From: Haloarcula amylolytica JCM 13557
Lineage (GTDB): Archaea; Halobacteriota; Halobacteria; Halobacteriales; Haloarculaceae
DNA: 64,000 nt
Assembly (NCBI RefSeq): GCF_000336615.1
Contig: NZ_AOLW01000015.1
Span: forward strand, 545,603-609,602
Direction of reading: 5' to 3'
Shown: piece by piece, positions 36,966 to 46,524 of the stretch
Position numbering within the stretch: position 1 is the first letter of the stretch
How the letters are laid out: every line of letters begins with the position of its first letter
Position numbers and translations under genes: made by a program
The notes under the pieces: generated by a model
Databases searched by the model: none
What the model was told of the DNA's origin: nothing
What the model saw: the letters and a program-made list of their open reading frames with translations, nothing else

Positions 36966-37379
36966 ATGTCCAGTGGCAGTGAGCGAACGACGGTTCGGAC
37001 GTATATTCCGGCCTACCAGAAAGAACAGTGGCAGGCCCACGCCGAGGAACTGGATATGAGTCAAAGCGAGTTCGTCCGGACGATGGTACAGGCAGGCCGA
37101 AGTGGCTTTGAGCCAGCAGCATCCGAAACAACCGAGTCGGACGCCGCTGAGAGCGAGAGCGAGGAGCCCCGTTCTCCGGACGCTACCCCCGGGGGTAACG
37201 GGCTGAAAGACCGGGTCCAGAATATTCTTGCTGACGGGGACTACTACGAGTGGGACGACCTCGTCGCCGAACTGACAGACGGTATTGAGGAGCGTCTCGA
37301 AGAGGCACTGCAGGAACTGCAGTCCAACAACAAAGTGCAGTACAGTGGGCGACACGGGGGGTACGTTCGAGACGAATGA
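36966..37379 (+). CDS. RHH-like protein coupled to a tyrosine recombinase (DUF5805-like)
   Basis: Protein of 137 residues. The N-terminal ~45 residues (TTVRTYIPAYQKEQWQAHAEELDMSQSEFVRTMV) look like a ribbon-helix-helix DNA-binding motif. An acidic Ser/Glu linker follows, then a C-terminal domain (~80-137) resembling a winged helix (LEEALQELQSNNKVQYSGRHGGYV). It overlaps the recombinase start by 4 bp (ATGA). The pairing resembles the conserved haloarchaeal DUF5805-integrase unit. It may regulate or assist the recombinase. Confidence 0.75.
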   Translation: MSSGSERTTVRTYIPAYQKEQWQAHAEELDMSQSEFVRTMVQAGRSGFEPAASETTESDAAESESEEPRSPDATPGGNGLKDRVQNILADGDYYEWDDLVAELTDGIEERLEEALQELQSNNKVQYSGRHGGYVRDE

Positions 37380-38413
37380 GCACGGAGACAACCACGCCGG
37401 ACGCCGAGTCGGACCCGGTCGGGTATTTCCTCGATGACATCACGTACCACGGAAAGAGCGACCGGACCCGTGCCTCCTACGAGCGCGTCCTTCGAGACTT
37501 CGAGTCCTATCTGGCGGACGGCCACCAGTCCATTCCCGTCCAGGAGGCCTCCCACAGGGACTGCATGGCATATGTCCACAGCCTCCGTGGTACCGTCGAG
37601 GAAAGCACAGTCGCGACGTATGCCTCCTATCTACACCGGTTTTTCGCGTACATGACGCAGGTGGGCGTCTTCGAATCGAACCCGATGACGCTGGTCATGG
37701 AAGAGATGGACGAGTCCATCAACACCGATCCGACCCGCCGGGAGATAGACCTCCAGTCGATGCGGACGTTCGTCGATAGCGTCTCGCATCCGCTGGAGCG
37801 GGCTGTCGTGGTGACGTTGCTGAAGACCGGGATGCGGGCCGGCGAGTTGTGTAACCTCGATATTCGTGATCTCAACCTCGAAACCCCTGGCCCCAGACCG
37901 GAGATTCCGGTCCGAGCGGGGCTTGACGGGCGTCCGGACTCGTTGTTCGTCGCGGCAGACCCGACTCTTGGCGAGGCCAGCAACGGGGAAGAGCGGACAG
38001 CGTCCAACAAGCGGAAACGGGAGACGACGATCCCTGTCGACGCCGAGCTGGCATCAGTGCTGCGACACTGGCTCGCGATTCGGCCGGACACGCAGTCCCC
38101 AGCAGCGCCGCTGTTTGTGTCTACGAGCGACAGCTGGGGGGAGCGGCTCACGCCGAATATGGTACACCACATCGTCGAATCCCACGCCCGCGAGTTCGGT
38201 TGGTACTCGGACGGTGGGGGAGCCGAAGAGAACGTTACGCCGCACTACTTCCGGCACTTCTTCACGACGCATCTCCGGGACCGGACCGGTGATCGCGGCG
38301 TCGTCAAATATCTCAGAGGCGACGTGGCACAGGACGTCATCGATACCTACACCCACGAATGGGGAACTCGGGTCAGGGATGTGTACGAGGCCGAAATTTA
38401 CTCGCTACTGTGA
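37376..38413 (+). CDS. Tyrosine recombinase/integrase (XerC/D-like)
   Basis: Recombinase of 345 residues. An N-terminal SAM-like DNA-binding domain (RTRASYERVLRDFESYL ... YASYLHRFFAYM) precedes the catalytic domain: first Arg in LLKTGMRAGELCNL, Lys near KRKRETTIPV, HYFRH for the HxxR box, and the nucleophile Tyr in VIDTYTHEWG. All catalytic residues appear present. No adjacent tRNA or att repeat was found, and no phage genes flank it, so it may be a resident chromosomal recombinase rather than an active island integrase. Confidence 0.88.
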   Translation: MSTETTTPDAESDPVGYFLDDITYHGKSDRTRASYERVLRDFESYLADGHQSIPVQEASHRDCMAYVHSLRGTVEESTVATYASYLHRFFAYMTQVGVFESNPMTLVMEEMDESINTDPTRREIDLQSMRTFVDSVSHPLERAVVVTLLKTGMRAGELCNLDIRDLNLETPGPRPEIPVRAGLDGRPDSLFVAADPTLGEASNGEERTASNKRKRETTIPVDAELASVLRHWLAIRPDTQSPAAPLFVSTSDSWGERLTPNMVHHIVESHAREFGWYSDGGGAEENVTPHYFRHFFTTHLRDRTGDRGVVKYLRGDVAQDVIDTYTHEWGTRVRDVYEAEIYSLL

Positions 38414-38763
38414 GTTTATTGTTGGATATTCAATACTGTTGCCGCACTCCGGGTGGTGGCTGCTGAACTAATAAATCATATGGCGCTATATAGAACTGGG
38501 CGAATTCTGCTTCTCAGCTGTATTGTCTCAATGGACGATTTCGATAGCCGCATACGAGACAGGAGGTACGGCCGGATTACACTGCGGGGCCTCCCAGCAG
38601 GTAGCTCGACCGAGCAGCGCTCTGGCACGCGCTTGTCGGGGACTCCCGACCGGACTACAAGAGATCACACCGGCTCGAAATGGAACGTCCTACCGGAGCG
38701 CAGACGCCGGGGTCACGCACGTCTCAGACGGAGACTCTACCGGATGCAGGGCCACTGATAGAG
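38414..38763. other. Intergenic stretch after the recombinase
   Basis: 350 bp with short frames only (38453-38758 and 38523-38984 plus, the latter running into antisense of the next gene). No recognisable feature. Confidence 0.5.
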
Positions 38764-39480
38764 CTACTCGGGGTCCAGAAGTTTCGACTCGGCAGTTCGG
38801 AGATGTTCGAGGAGCGTGGTCTTCGAGATGTCCATCTGGGCGGCGAGCTCGCGGACCGAGATTCCACGCGGCCACTGATAGTAGCCGGCCTCGCGGGCCG
38901 CTTCGAACGCGCGCCGCTGGGCCGGCGTTAGCGAATCAGTTCGCAGCCCGCCGACTGAGCGTTCGGAGTCGCTGTCCGGCGTGACGATGGACTCGACCGA
39001 CACGTCAGCGTCGGCGTCGGCTTCAACGGCATCGAGTGCGGACTGGATCTCGGGCCGCTCTCCGGTGAAACTCACTTGCCACCGTTCGCGCCCGTCTTCG
39101 ATACGAACGGGCGCGCTGTGGACGAACCCGTGTTCGAGCAGCGTTGGGCAGACTAACTCGTCCGGATCGTACTCCAGCAGGAACTGTCTGACGACGGTCC
39201 CCGGCGCGTCGCGCTTGTGGCCGATGCGCGCCTGAAGCTCTTGTATCTCTCCGGCGTAGGGCGACGCACGGACCGCATCGAGGCAGTTTTCGACGTCTGA
39301 CTTCGTGGCCCCATACGCCGTAAACACGCCGTTGACCGATGCTGTCGGCGACTGTACGGTCTGTTGCACCGTGTGTGCCAGAATGCCGCCATCGGTGCGG
39401 TCGGTCGCTTCGATAGCCCAGCAGTTCGGATGCCACAGGTCGAGTGTTAGCCGTGCTCCGGCGCTATCGGTTTGGCTCAT
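38764..39480 (-). CDS. Bacterio-opsin-activator-type HTH (HTH_10) regulator
   Basis: Regulator of 238 residues. The N-terminal part (LTLDLWHPNCWAIEATDRTDGGILAHTV) is typical of the sensor half of this family. The C-terminal HTH_10 domain is SLTPAQRRAFEAAREAGYYQWPR followed by SVRELAAQMDISKTTLLEHLRTAESKL. It lies 42 bp downstream of the amino-acid permease on the same strand and may be part of, or regulate, the amino-acid cluster. Confidence 0.88.
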   Translation of the reverse strand: MSQTDSAGARLTLDLWHPNCWAIEATDRTDGGILAHTVQQTVQSPTASVNGVFTAYGATKSDVENCLDAVRASPYAGEIQELQARIGHKRDAPGTVVRQFLLEYDPDELVCPTLLEHGFVHSAPVRIEDGRERWQVSFTGERPEIQSALDAVEADADADVSVESIVTPDSDSERSVGGLRTDSLTPAQRRAFEAAREAGYYQWPRGISVRELAAQMDISKTTLLEHLRTAESKLLDPE

Positions 39481-39522
39481 GGGATGTGCTGAAATATTTG
39501 GTTGGTGGCCCTAAGAGAGTAA

Positions 39523-40509
39523 TCATTGTCTGGTGTGTCCGACACCGGCGGTTGCAGTGTGCGATTCGACGCGGTCCATCAGTGCTGATGCCGACACGAC
39601 CAGGGCCAGGTACAGTATCGCCACCAGCACGAAGAGTTCCGTGTACTGGTACGTTTCGTTAGCGATTGTACTCGTCCTGCCGTACAGTTCCTGCACAGTG
39701 ATGAAACTCGCCAGCGAGGAGTACTTGATGAGGTACACGAGTTCGTTCGTCCAGCTGGGAAGCGCGAGTCGGAGGCCCTGTGGAACGACGACGTACCGTA
39801 TCCCTTCGAGCTTCGAGAGCCCGATGGCGCGTGCGGCAGTCAGCTGTCCGCCGTCGACGGACTCCAGTGACGCGCGCAGATACTCGGACTGGTAGGCGGC
39901 GCTGTTCAGCGTGAAACTGATGACGGCCACCCAGAACGCCTGTGCCGGGACGAACCCGACACCGACTCCCGGCACGCCTCTGAGAACCTGCGTCAGTGAG
40001 GTCGCGAAGTAGAGGACGAACAACTGGGCGAGCAGCGGCGTCCCGCGGATGAGTTCCGTGTACGACAGGGCGAGCCAGCGGGCCCACCGCCCCCCGTACA
40101 CGCGGACGACGCTGAGCGGGAGCGCTAGCGTGAACCCGAGACAGACACTGAAGACCGTCAGGAGAACGGTCGTCCAGATGCCGTGTGCCAGCGCCGGCAG
40201 GTACGCCGTCGCGTCGGCGGCAAACCGGAGCGTGTCAGCGAGCCATACGAGCGGTGCTCCAGCGACACCGAGTGGCGCGGCGAGCGAGGCGACAGTGTCC
40301 GCTGTCGTCAGAAACGGGGCCGCCGGAACGAACGGCGTGCCGCGGTCAAGCCCGAGTACCCCTGCGAGCACGAAATCGGTCGTCCAGCGAGCCAGAACCC
40401 AGACCCAGAACAGTGCCAGGCCCACTGTGAGCGGGCGGACGGTGAAGACCGTCCCGACACGGTCACGGAGCCCCGGATTCGGCGACGTTGTCGATTCGGC
40501 CGTGCTCAT
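39523..40509 (-). CDS. Polar amino-acid ABC permease
   Basis: HisM/GlnP-type permease of 328 residues, longer than usual because of an N-terminal extension with an extra hydrophobic segment. The coupling loop is QLTAARAIGLSKLEGIRYVVVPQ, with the EAA-type pattern. ATG 40509 overlaps the ATPase stop by 4 bp. It forms the channel with the second permease at 41255-41935. Confidence 0.92.
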   Translation of the reverse strand: MSTAESTTSPNPGLRDRVGTVFTVRPLTVGLALFWVWVLARWTTDFVLAGVLGLDRGTPFVPAAPFLTTADTVASLAAPLGVAGAPLVWLADTLRFAADATAYLPALAHGIWTTVLLTVFSVCLGFTLALPLSVVRVYGGRWARWLALSYTELIRGTPLLAQLFVLYFATSLTQVLRGVPGVGVGFVPAQAFWVAVISFTLNSAAYQSEYLRASLESVDGGQLTAARAIGLSKLEGIRYVVVPQGLRLALPSWTNELVYLIKYSSLASFITVQELYGRTSTIANETYQYTELFVLVAILYLALVVSASALMDRVESHTATAGVGHTRQ

Positions 40510-41258
40510 GCCGTCTCCTCGTGTGCGTGCAATCTGCTCAGGAACTGTTCGGTTCGCTCCGCTGTGGGGTTCTGGAACAGTTGCTCCGGCGGGCCGTGTT
40601 CGACGATTTCACCGTCGTCGAGGAACACGATGTCCGACGCGGCCGACCGGGCGAAATCCATCTCGTGACTGACCACGAGCATCGTGATGCCCTCCGCTGC
40701 GAGGTCGCGCATCACCTCGACGACCTCACCGACGAGTTCGGGATCGAGCGCACTGGTCGGCTCGTCGAACAGCAACAGTTCCGGGTCCATCGCGAGTGCG
40801 CGCGCGATACCGACGCGCTGTTTCTGGCCGCCGGAGAGTTCAGCGGGGTAGGAGTCGGCCTGCTCTAGCAATCCGACCTGTTCGAGATGGGTCCGGCCGG
40901 CTTCCTCGGCGTCAGCAGCGTCCATGCCGAGTACTTTCTTCGGGCCGAGCGTGACGTTTTCGAGCGCCGTCAGATGCGCAAAGAGGTTGAAGTCCTGGAA
41001 CACCATGCCGACCTGCTTTCGCAGCTCGTTGACGTCAGTGTCGGTCCCGGTCACGTCCTGTCCATCGAGGGCGATTCGGCCGCTGTTGATCTCCGTCAGT
41101 CGGTTCACACACCGGAGCAGCGTGGACTTGCCCGAGCCACTGGGGCCGATGAGGACCGTCACGTCGCCCTGCTCCATCTCGAGGCCAACGCCTTCCAGTA
41201 CTTCTTCGCTCCCGTAGGACTTGTGCAGGTCGTCGATTGAGAGTAGTGGCTGTGTCAT
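40506..41258 (-). CDS. Polar amino-acid ABC transporter ATPase (GlnQ type)
   Basis: ATPase of 250 residues. Walker A is GPSGSGKSTLLRC, the signature is LSGGQKQRV, and Walker B is LLLFDEPTSALDP, followed by the H-loop VVSHE. The segment VGMVFQDFNLFAHLTALENV is characteristic of the GlnQ/HisP group. It overlaps both neighbouring permease genes by 4 bp, marking one transcription unit. Confidence 0.95.
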   Translation of the reverse strand: MTQPLLSIDDLHKSYGSEEVLEGVGLEMEQGDVTVLIGPSGSGKSTLLRCVNRLTEINSGRIALDGQDVTGTDTDVNELRKQVGMVFQDFNLFAHLTALENVTLGPKKVLGMDAADAEEAGRTHLEQVGLLEQADSYPAELSGGQKQRVGIARALAMDPELLLFDEPTSALDPELVGEVVEVMRDLAAEGITMLVVSHEMDFARSAASDIVFLDDGEIVEHGPPEQLFQNPTAERTEQFLSRLHAHEETA

Positions 41259-41935
41259 GTCGTTCCCTCCGGTACCGCGTAGTAGTCGCTGAGTCTGTCG
41301 AGTGACCGATTCGTCGCGAACGTCAGCACGAAGTAGACGAGGCTGACGGCGAGGAATATTTCGAGTGCTGCCGTCGATTGTCCGCCTTCGTAGAGGTTCT
41401 GTCCCGTCGTCAGCAGTTCACCGATTCCGATGACGATGGCGATGCTTGTGTCCTTGAGGACGATAGTGAACTCGTTCTGGAATCCAGGCACGCTCCGGCG
41501 GAGTGCTTGCGGGACGACGACGTGCCGAATCGCTTCGAACCGGGACATCGCGACGGCGCGTGCCGCTTCAAGCTGTCCGTCGTCGACGCTCTGGAGCGCA
41601 CCGCGGAAGATCTGTGACTGGTAGGCGGCGCTCCGGAGACCGAGCGCGATGGTCGCCGTGACGAACGCGCTACTGGAGATAGAGAGGCCGAAGTACAGGA
41701 TCATAATGATGACCAGCAGCGGGGTGCCACGGAGGACGACCCCGACCTGTTCGACCAACCGCCGGGCCCTGTCCGAGCCGTACACCTCTATCGCACCGGC
41801 CGGGAACCCGACGACGAATCCCAGGAGAATACTGGAGACGGTGAGCGCGATGGTGACAGCTGTCCCGCCGAGCAACAGGCCCCAGTTGTTGGCGACGAAC
41901 AGCCAGTCAGCGGTCTGGAGTAGGATTGCTGCCAT
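41255..41935 (-). CDS. Polar amino-acid ABC permease
   Basis: HisQ/GlnP-type permease of 226 residues with the coupling loop QLEAARAVAMSRFEAIRHVVVPQ and about five helices. It begins 4 bp after the binding-protein stop and overlaps the ATPase start. Together with 39523-40509 it should form a heterodimeric channel. Confidence 0.93.
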   Translation of the reverse strand: MAAILLQTADWLFVANNWGLLLGGTAVTIALTVSSILLGFVVGFPAGAIEVYGSDRARRLVEQVGVVLRGTPLLVIIMILYFGLSISSSAFVTATIALGLRSAAYQSQIFRGALQSVDDGQLEAARAVAMSRFEAIRHVVVPQALRRSVPGFQNEFTIVLKDTSIAIVIGIGELLTTGQNLYEGGQSTAALEIFLAVSLVYFVLTFATNRSLDRLSDYYAVPEGTT

Positions 41936-41939
41936 GGCC

Positions 41940-42728
41940 TCACTTCTGTCCGAACCACTTCTCGGTCAGGTCCCGGTACGTCCCGTCGTCCTCGACAGTG
42001 GTCAGCCCGCTGTTGAGCGCACCCGCGAGTTCGTCGTTGCCGGACTGAATCCCGAAGCCGAACTGCTCGCCGGTCTCGTGGACGAACGCGGATTCGATGG
42101 GGCGGTCTGCGATGAAGGAGTTCGCGACGGGGACGTCGATGATGATGACGTCGACGTTTTCGTTCAGCAGGTCCTCGACGGCGAGCACGTAGTTCCCGTA
42201 CGCGTTGTAGCTCGACTCTTGAATCGTCCCCGCTTCGATGAGCTGGTCCTTGATGACGGATTCACCCGTTGTCCCCTTCTGTGCCCCGACTGACGCCCCG
42301 GAAAGGTCGTCCAGTGACGACGGCGAAAACGACCCGCTCTCCCGGACGACGATGGCCTGATTCGAACTGTAGTACGGGTCGGAGAAGTCGATCGCTTCGT
42401 CGCGGTCGTCGTTGATCGTCATGCCCGCCGCGACGACGTCGACGTTCCCGTTGTTCAGCGCCGGAATGAGTGACTTGAACTCCAGTTCCTCCCACCCGCT
42501 CAGTTCGTACTCCGACGCCGCGATAACGGCTTCCAGCAACTCGACGTCGAAGCCGACGAGTTCGCCGTCCTGTTTCATCTCAAACGGCGGGAAGCCCGGC
42601 GCTGTTCCCGCGGTAAGCGTCTGTGAGTCCCCGCTGCCCGATTGACAGCCAGCGACCGACAGGGTCGCGACAGTGCCACCGATTGCCTGCAGATACCTCC
42701 GTCTGTCTACGCGTGCCTCTCGTGGCAT
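41940..42728 (-). CDS. Family-3 substrate-binding lipoprotein for polar amino acids
   Basis: Binding protein of 262 residues with a Tat motif DRRRYLQAIGG and lipobox VAGC, then a short Ser/Gly linker. The mature part opens with TLTAGTAPGFPPFEMKQDGELVGFDVEL, the family-3 signature, and continues VDVVAAGMTINDDRDEAIDFSDPYY. Ligands of this group include Arg, Lys, Orn, His and Gln; the adjacent arginase and aminotransferase favour arginine or ornithine. A minus-strand TATA-like TTAAAATA (42751-42758) at ~-25 suggests its own promoter. Confidence 0.93.
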   Translation of the reverse strand: MPREARVDRRRYLQAIGGTVATLSVAGCQSGSGDSQTLTAGTAPGFPPFEMKQDGELVGFDVELLEAVIAASEYELSGWEELEFKSLIPALNNGNVDVVAAGMTINDDRDEAIDFSDPYYSSNQAIVVRESGSFSPSSLDDLSGASVGAQKGTTGESVIKDQLIEAGTIQESSYNAYGNYVLAVEDLLNENVDVIIIDVPVANSFIADRPIESAFVHETGEQFGFGIQSGNDELAGALNSGLTTVEDDGTYRDLTEKWFGQK

Positions 42729-42787
42729 AGTCCCACAGTCGAATCAATCATATTTTAACATTTCGGTTACCGCAGAAGTCGCGAGGG

Positions 42788-44110
42788 TCAGGCCGACGCG
42801 ACAGGGTCTGCAACCTCGGTAAACACCGAATCGAGGATGTCGAGACAGAGTTCCAGTTCGCGCTCGGTGACGTCGAGTGGCGGGAGGAGTCGGAGGGATT
42901 TCTGGCCACAGCCGAGCGTGAGAAGGCCGTGCTGGAGCGCGGTTTCCATCACGGCGTCGCGGCGGTCGGCCGTATCGAACTCCAGAGCGATCATCAGGCC
43001 GAGACCGCGAACGTCCTCGACCAGCTGATGGTCCGCCGAAACCTCGCGGAGCCGATCCATGAAGTACGTCCCCTTCTCGGCGGCGTTGTCCAGCAGGTCG
43101 TGATCCTCGATAGCGGCGAGTGTCAGTGCGCCGCGCATCGAGCCGAGGATGTCGCCGGCCCCCCACGTCGAGGAGAGCCGCGACGTTTCGGACGGGAAGA
43201 TGTCCGAGCGGGAGATGGTCGCGCCGACCCGGAGCGCTTTCGCGCTCGTGATGACGTCCGGCTCGATGTCGTAGTGGTCGACAGCCCACATCTCGCCCGT
43301 GCGGCCGGCTCCCGACTGGATTTCGTCGGCGATGATCGGGATGTCGTGTTCCCGGCAGAGGTCGTCGACGGCCGAGAGGAACTCGGGGCTCGGGACGCGA
43401 TAGCCGCCTTCGCCCTGTATCGGCTCCAAGATGAGGAATGCGACTTCCTCGGGCGGGATGTGGCCGGTGTCTGCGTCGAGTTTCGAACGGAGGCGCTCGA
43501 CTCCGGCCTCGGAGTACTCCACGTCGTGAATCCCGCTGAGTTCGGGGAACTTCCGGCGGTAGACGGACTTCGAACGGTTCAGCGAGAGCGCTCCCAGGGT
43601 CCGACCGTGGAACGCGCCGTCGAAGGTAATGCCGTACTTCGGCGTCTCGCAGTTGTCGTAGCAGATCTTCATCGCGTTCTCGACGGCCTCTGCGCCGGAG
43701 TTCGAGAGGAAGACGGTGTCGAAGTCGTAGTGGCTGGTAATGTCGGTCAGCCTATCCATCAGGTGGGCGGGACCCGGCAGCGACGTTTCGTCGGGCGAGC
43801 CGCCGGTGCTGACGTAGAAGTCCTGGCCGGCTATTTTCAGCGGGTCGACCATGTCGAACTCGTCGGCCCGGTCGAGCACTTTCGGGTTGTTGTAGCCGAG
43901 CGGTGACGCGGCGACGTGGCAGGTGAAATCGAGCAGGACGTTGCCGTCCGCATCGGTACAGAACGGACCGATTGCGTCTTCAGTGATGTCCCAGACGAAA
44001 TCGTACACGTACGTGCTCGGCGCGGCGGTTTCGTGGTGGTACTCGACCCACTCGCTGCTCTGTGGGCCGGGAAGGCTATCGACACGCGGCTCCGCAGTAT
44101 TGCGGTCCAT
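42788..44110 (-). CDS. Class-III aminotransferase (ornithine/GABA type)
   Basis: PLP-dependent transaminase of 440 residues. Visible elements are VFLSNSGAEAVENAMK (cofactor phosphate site), GAFHGRTLGALSLNRSK, the metal/PLP Asp region ADEIQSGAGRTGEMWAVDHY, and the Schiff-base Lys in ITSAKALRVG. Between arginase and an amino-acid importer, the likely reaction is ornithine plus 2-oxoglutarate to glutamate-semialdehyde plus glutamate; GABA or acetylornithine are alternatives. A TATA-like box at 44134-44140 (minus) 24-30 bp before the ATG indicates a separate leaderless transcript. Confidence 0.88.
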   Translation of the reverse strand: MDRNTAEPRVDSLPGPQSSEWVEYHHETAAPSTYVYDFVWDITEDAIGPFCTDADGNVLLDFTCHVAASPLGYNNPKVLDRADEFDMVDPLKIAGQDFYVSTGGSPDETSLPGPAHLMDRLTDITSHYDFDTVFLSNSGAEAVENAMKICYDNCETPKYGITFDGAFHGRTLGALSLNRSKSVYRRKFPELSGIHDVEYSEAGVERLRSKLDADTGHIPPEEVAFLILEPIQGEGGYRVPSPEFLSAVDDLCREHDIPIIADEIQSGAGRTGEMWAVDHYDIEPDVITSAKALRVGATISRSDIFPSETSRLSSTWGAGDILGSMRGALTLAAIEDHDLLDNAAEKGTYFMDRLREVSADHQLVEDVRGLGLMIALEFDTADRRDAVMETALQHGLLTLGCGQKSLRLLPPLDVTERELELCLDILDSVFTEVADPVASA

Positions 44111-44286
44111 GTTATCACAATCGCCATCATTGGTAATAAATCACTGTGTTCCGGCCCCGCGTGCCGGCCACACAACTGGGTGCGTGCCGCGGTTCGAAGC
44201 TATAGTAACAATTGAAACGATGTACACACTGATCGCACTGCCGTCATGCGATCAGGTGTGCCTTGATTTTCAATGGCTACGATACG

Positions 44287-45234
44287 CTACAGGATCCGCT
44301 TGCCGAACGCGCTGGCGGCGAGTTCGGCCGCTCGTTCGCCCGTCGTGTTGCGCTGGTCGAGGATAGGGTTGACCTCGACGACGTCGAGCGAGCGCAGCAC
44401 CGATTCGGCGGCGTCGCGGTCGGCGACCCGTTCCATCGCCGTATGTGCCTCCCGGTAGGTGACGCCGCCCGGGACTGGCGTCCCGACCCCCGGCGCGTCG
44501 TCCGGGTCGAGCCAGTCGAGGTCGAGGCTGACGTGGATGTCGTCGACGCCGTCGGTCGCGATGTCGAGCGCCTCGTCGGTGACCGGTCCGATACCGCGCC
44601 TGTCGATATCTTCCATGGTAAAGACGGAGATGTCGCTCTCACGGAGGACCGCTCGTTCGTCAGCGTCGAGGCTCCGCGCTCCGACGATGGCGGTGTTCTC
44701 CTCGGCGACGTTCGGGGCGGTCGCCCACGGCATCTCTGCGAAGTCGCCGTAGCCATGGGCGGCCGCAAGCGGCATACCGTGGACGTTCCCGCTAGGCGAC
44801 GTAGTCGGGGTGTTGTAATCGCCGTGGGCGTCGAACCAGATGACGCCAAGTTCGTCCGTCTGGGCCGCGCCACGCATCGTGCCCATCGCGATAGAGTGGT
44901 CGCCGCCTAACACCAGCGGCACGCTCCCGTCGGCTATTTCCGTCGCCACCCGGTCGGCGAGGGTGTCGGTCATTTCGGCGATCGCATCGAGGTACTTCGC
45001 GCCGTCGTCGGTGGTCGCCGACTGCGACTGTAGCGTCGGCAGTGCGAGGTCCCCAGCGTCAGTGTATTCGACGCCGGCCGTATCGAGGGCGGTACTGAGG
45101 CCGCCGTAGCGAATCGCCGACGGCCCCATGTCGACGCCACGCCGGTCGGCGCCGAGCGCGAAGGGGACACCGAGCACCGCGACAGGTGACACGGAACGAC
45201 TGTGGTCTCGCGAGTGGGTAGACTGAAGCGACAT
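44287..45234 (-). CDS. rocF: Arginase (ureohydrolase family)
   Basis: Manganese ureohydrolase of 315 residues. Metal-binding motifs are LGGDHSIAMG, WFDAHGDYNTP with SGNVHGMPLA, and SLDLDWLDPDDAPGVGTPVPGG. SGNVHG is typical of arginase rather than agmatinase. It starts 6 bp after the glutamate dehydrogenase stop, so both are likely co-transcribed. It would release urea and ornithine from arginine. Confidence 0.9.
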   Translation of the reverse strand: MSLQSTHSRDHSRSVSPVAVLGVPFALGADRRGVDMGPSAIRYGGLSTALDTAGVEYTDAGDLALPTLQSQSATTDDGAKYLDAIAEMTDTLADRVATEIADGSVPLVLGGDHSIAMGTMRGAAQTDELGVIWFDAHGDYNTPTTSPSGNVHGMPLAAAHGYGDFAEMPWATAPNVAEENTAIVGARSLDADERAVLRESDISVFTMEDIDRRGIGPVTDEALDIATDGVDDIHVSLDLDWLDPDDAPGVGTPVPGGVTYREAHTAMERVADRDAAESVLRSLDVVEVNPILDQRNTTGERAAELAASAFGKRIL

Positions 45235-45240
45235 CCGTTG

Positions 45241-46524
45241 CTACGGCCATAGCCCGCGGGCGTTCATAGCCTCACCGATTCGTGAGAGCGCGACGATGTA
45301 GGCAGCCGTTCGCCATGTGACGTCACGGTCCTCGACTTCGGTCCGGAGAGCCTCCCAGGCATCGAGCATCTCGGCTTCGAGTTCTTCGTTGACCTCCTCG
45401 CGGGACCAGCTCCGGCGATTGATGTGCTGGAGCCATTCGAAATAGCTCACAGTGACGCCACCGGCGTTGGCGAGGATGTCCGGGATGACTGGGATGTCGC
45501 GCTCTTTGAACACAGCGTCGGCTGCTGTCGTTGTCGGGCCGTTCGCCCCTTCGACGACGATGCTCGCCTGCACGTCTGCAGCGTTTTCCTTGGTCAGGAC
45601 GTTCCCGACCGCCGCGGGAATGAGGACGTCAACGTCGAGTTCCAGCAGCTCGGCGTTAGATATCTGCCGTGGTGCGTCAACATCACCTAACTGACCGTGT
45701 TCGTCGCCGTCAGCCGAAATCGATTCGATATCGAGACCGGATTCGTCGTAGATGCCGCCGTCGACGTCGCTGACAGCGACGACGGATGCGCCCCAGGAGT
45801 CGAGGAGGCGTGCGGCGTTCGCGCCGACAGCACCGAAGCCCTGTACGGCGACAGTGGCACCCTCGACGGTTCCGTCGTAGTAGTCGAGCGCTTCGCGGGC
45901 GACGATGGCGACGCTCCGGCCGGGTGCTTCCTCGCGGCCGTGTGTCCCGCCGACCGCTGTCGGTTTGCCGGTCACGATGCCGGGGACCGTCTCGCCCTCC
46001 TGCATCGAGTACGCGTCCATGAACCAGGCGACGGTCTGTTCGTCGGTCCCCATATCGGGTGCGGGGATGTCTTTCGTCGGCCCGACAACTTCGCGGAGCT
46101 CCTCGGCGAACCGACGGGTCAGCTGCTCGGTCTCCTGTGCGTCGAGCGTCGACGGGTCGACGACGATGCCGCCCTTCGCGCCGCCGAAGGGGAGGTCCAT
46201 CACCGCACACTTCCACGTCATCAACATCGCCAGCGCCGTACACTCCTCGGCGGAGACGCTCGGATGGTATCGCATGCCGCCTTTGTACGGCCCTCTGACC
46301 TCGAAGTGCTGGACGCGATAGCCGTTGAACACCTCGACGCTCCCGTCGGTTCGGCGGATCGGGACAGACACCTCGACGGTTTTCGATGGGTGACGGAGCT
46401 GCTCAAGCAGCCCCTCGGAGAGATCGAGGTGTTCGGCCGCCCGCTCCAGTTGGCGGCGGGCTGTCGCGATCGGCGATTCATCGTCGTCTGGCGCTTGTTC
46501 TGATGGCTCCTTCTGTGTGCTCAT
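45241..46524 (-). CDS. gdhA: Glutamate dehydrogenase
   Basis: Enzyme of 427 residues that interconverts glutamate and 2-oxoglutarate plus ammonium. The substrate domain includes [14 protein letters not shown] and the active-site Lys in [13 protein letters not shown]. The nucleotide-binding domain has [15 protein letters not shown]; the motif GxGxxG is followed by a region suggesting NAD or NADP use that I cannot resolve. Haloarchaea carry several paralogues. As first gene of the arginine-degradation run it probably acts catabolically. Confidence 0.93.
   Translation of the reverse strand: MSTQKEPSEQAPDDDESPIATARRQLERAAEHLDLSEGLLEQLRHPSKTVEVSVPIRRTDGSVEVFNGYRVQHFEVRGPYKGGMRYHPSVSAEECTALAMLMTWKCAVMDLPFGGAKGGIVVDPSTLDAQETEQLTRRFAEELREVVGPTKDIPAPDMGTDEQTVAWFMDAYSMQEGETVPGIVTGKPTAVGGTHGREEAPGRSVAIVAREALDYYDGTVEGATVAVQGFGAVGANAARLLDSWGASVVAVSDVDGGIYDESGLDIESISADGDEHGQLGDVDAPRQISNAELLELDVDVLIPAAVGNVLTKENAADVQASIVVEGANGPTTTAADAVFKERDIPVIPDILANAGGVTVSYFEWLQHINRRSWSREEVNEELEAEMLDAWEALRTEVEDRDVTWRTAAYIVALSRIGEAMNARGLWP

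Noticed and set aside
36966-38763. tRNA-linked integration site beside the recombinase
   Set aside because: No tRNA-like sequence or direct repeat pair was found on either side.
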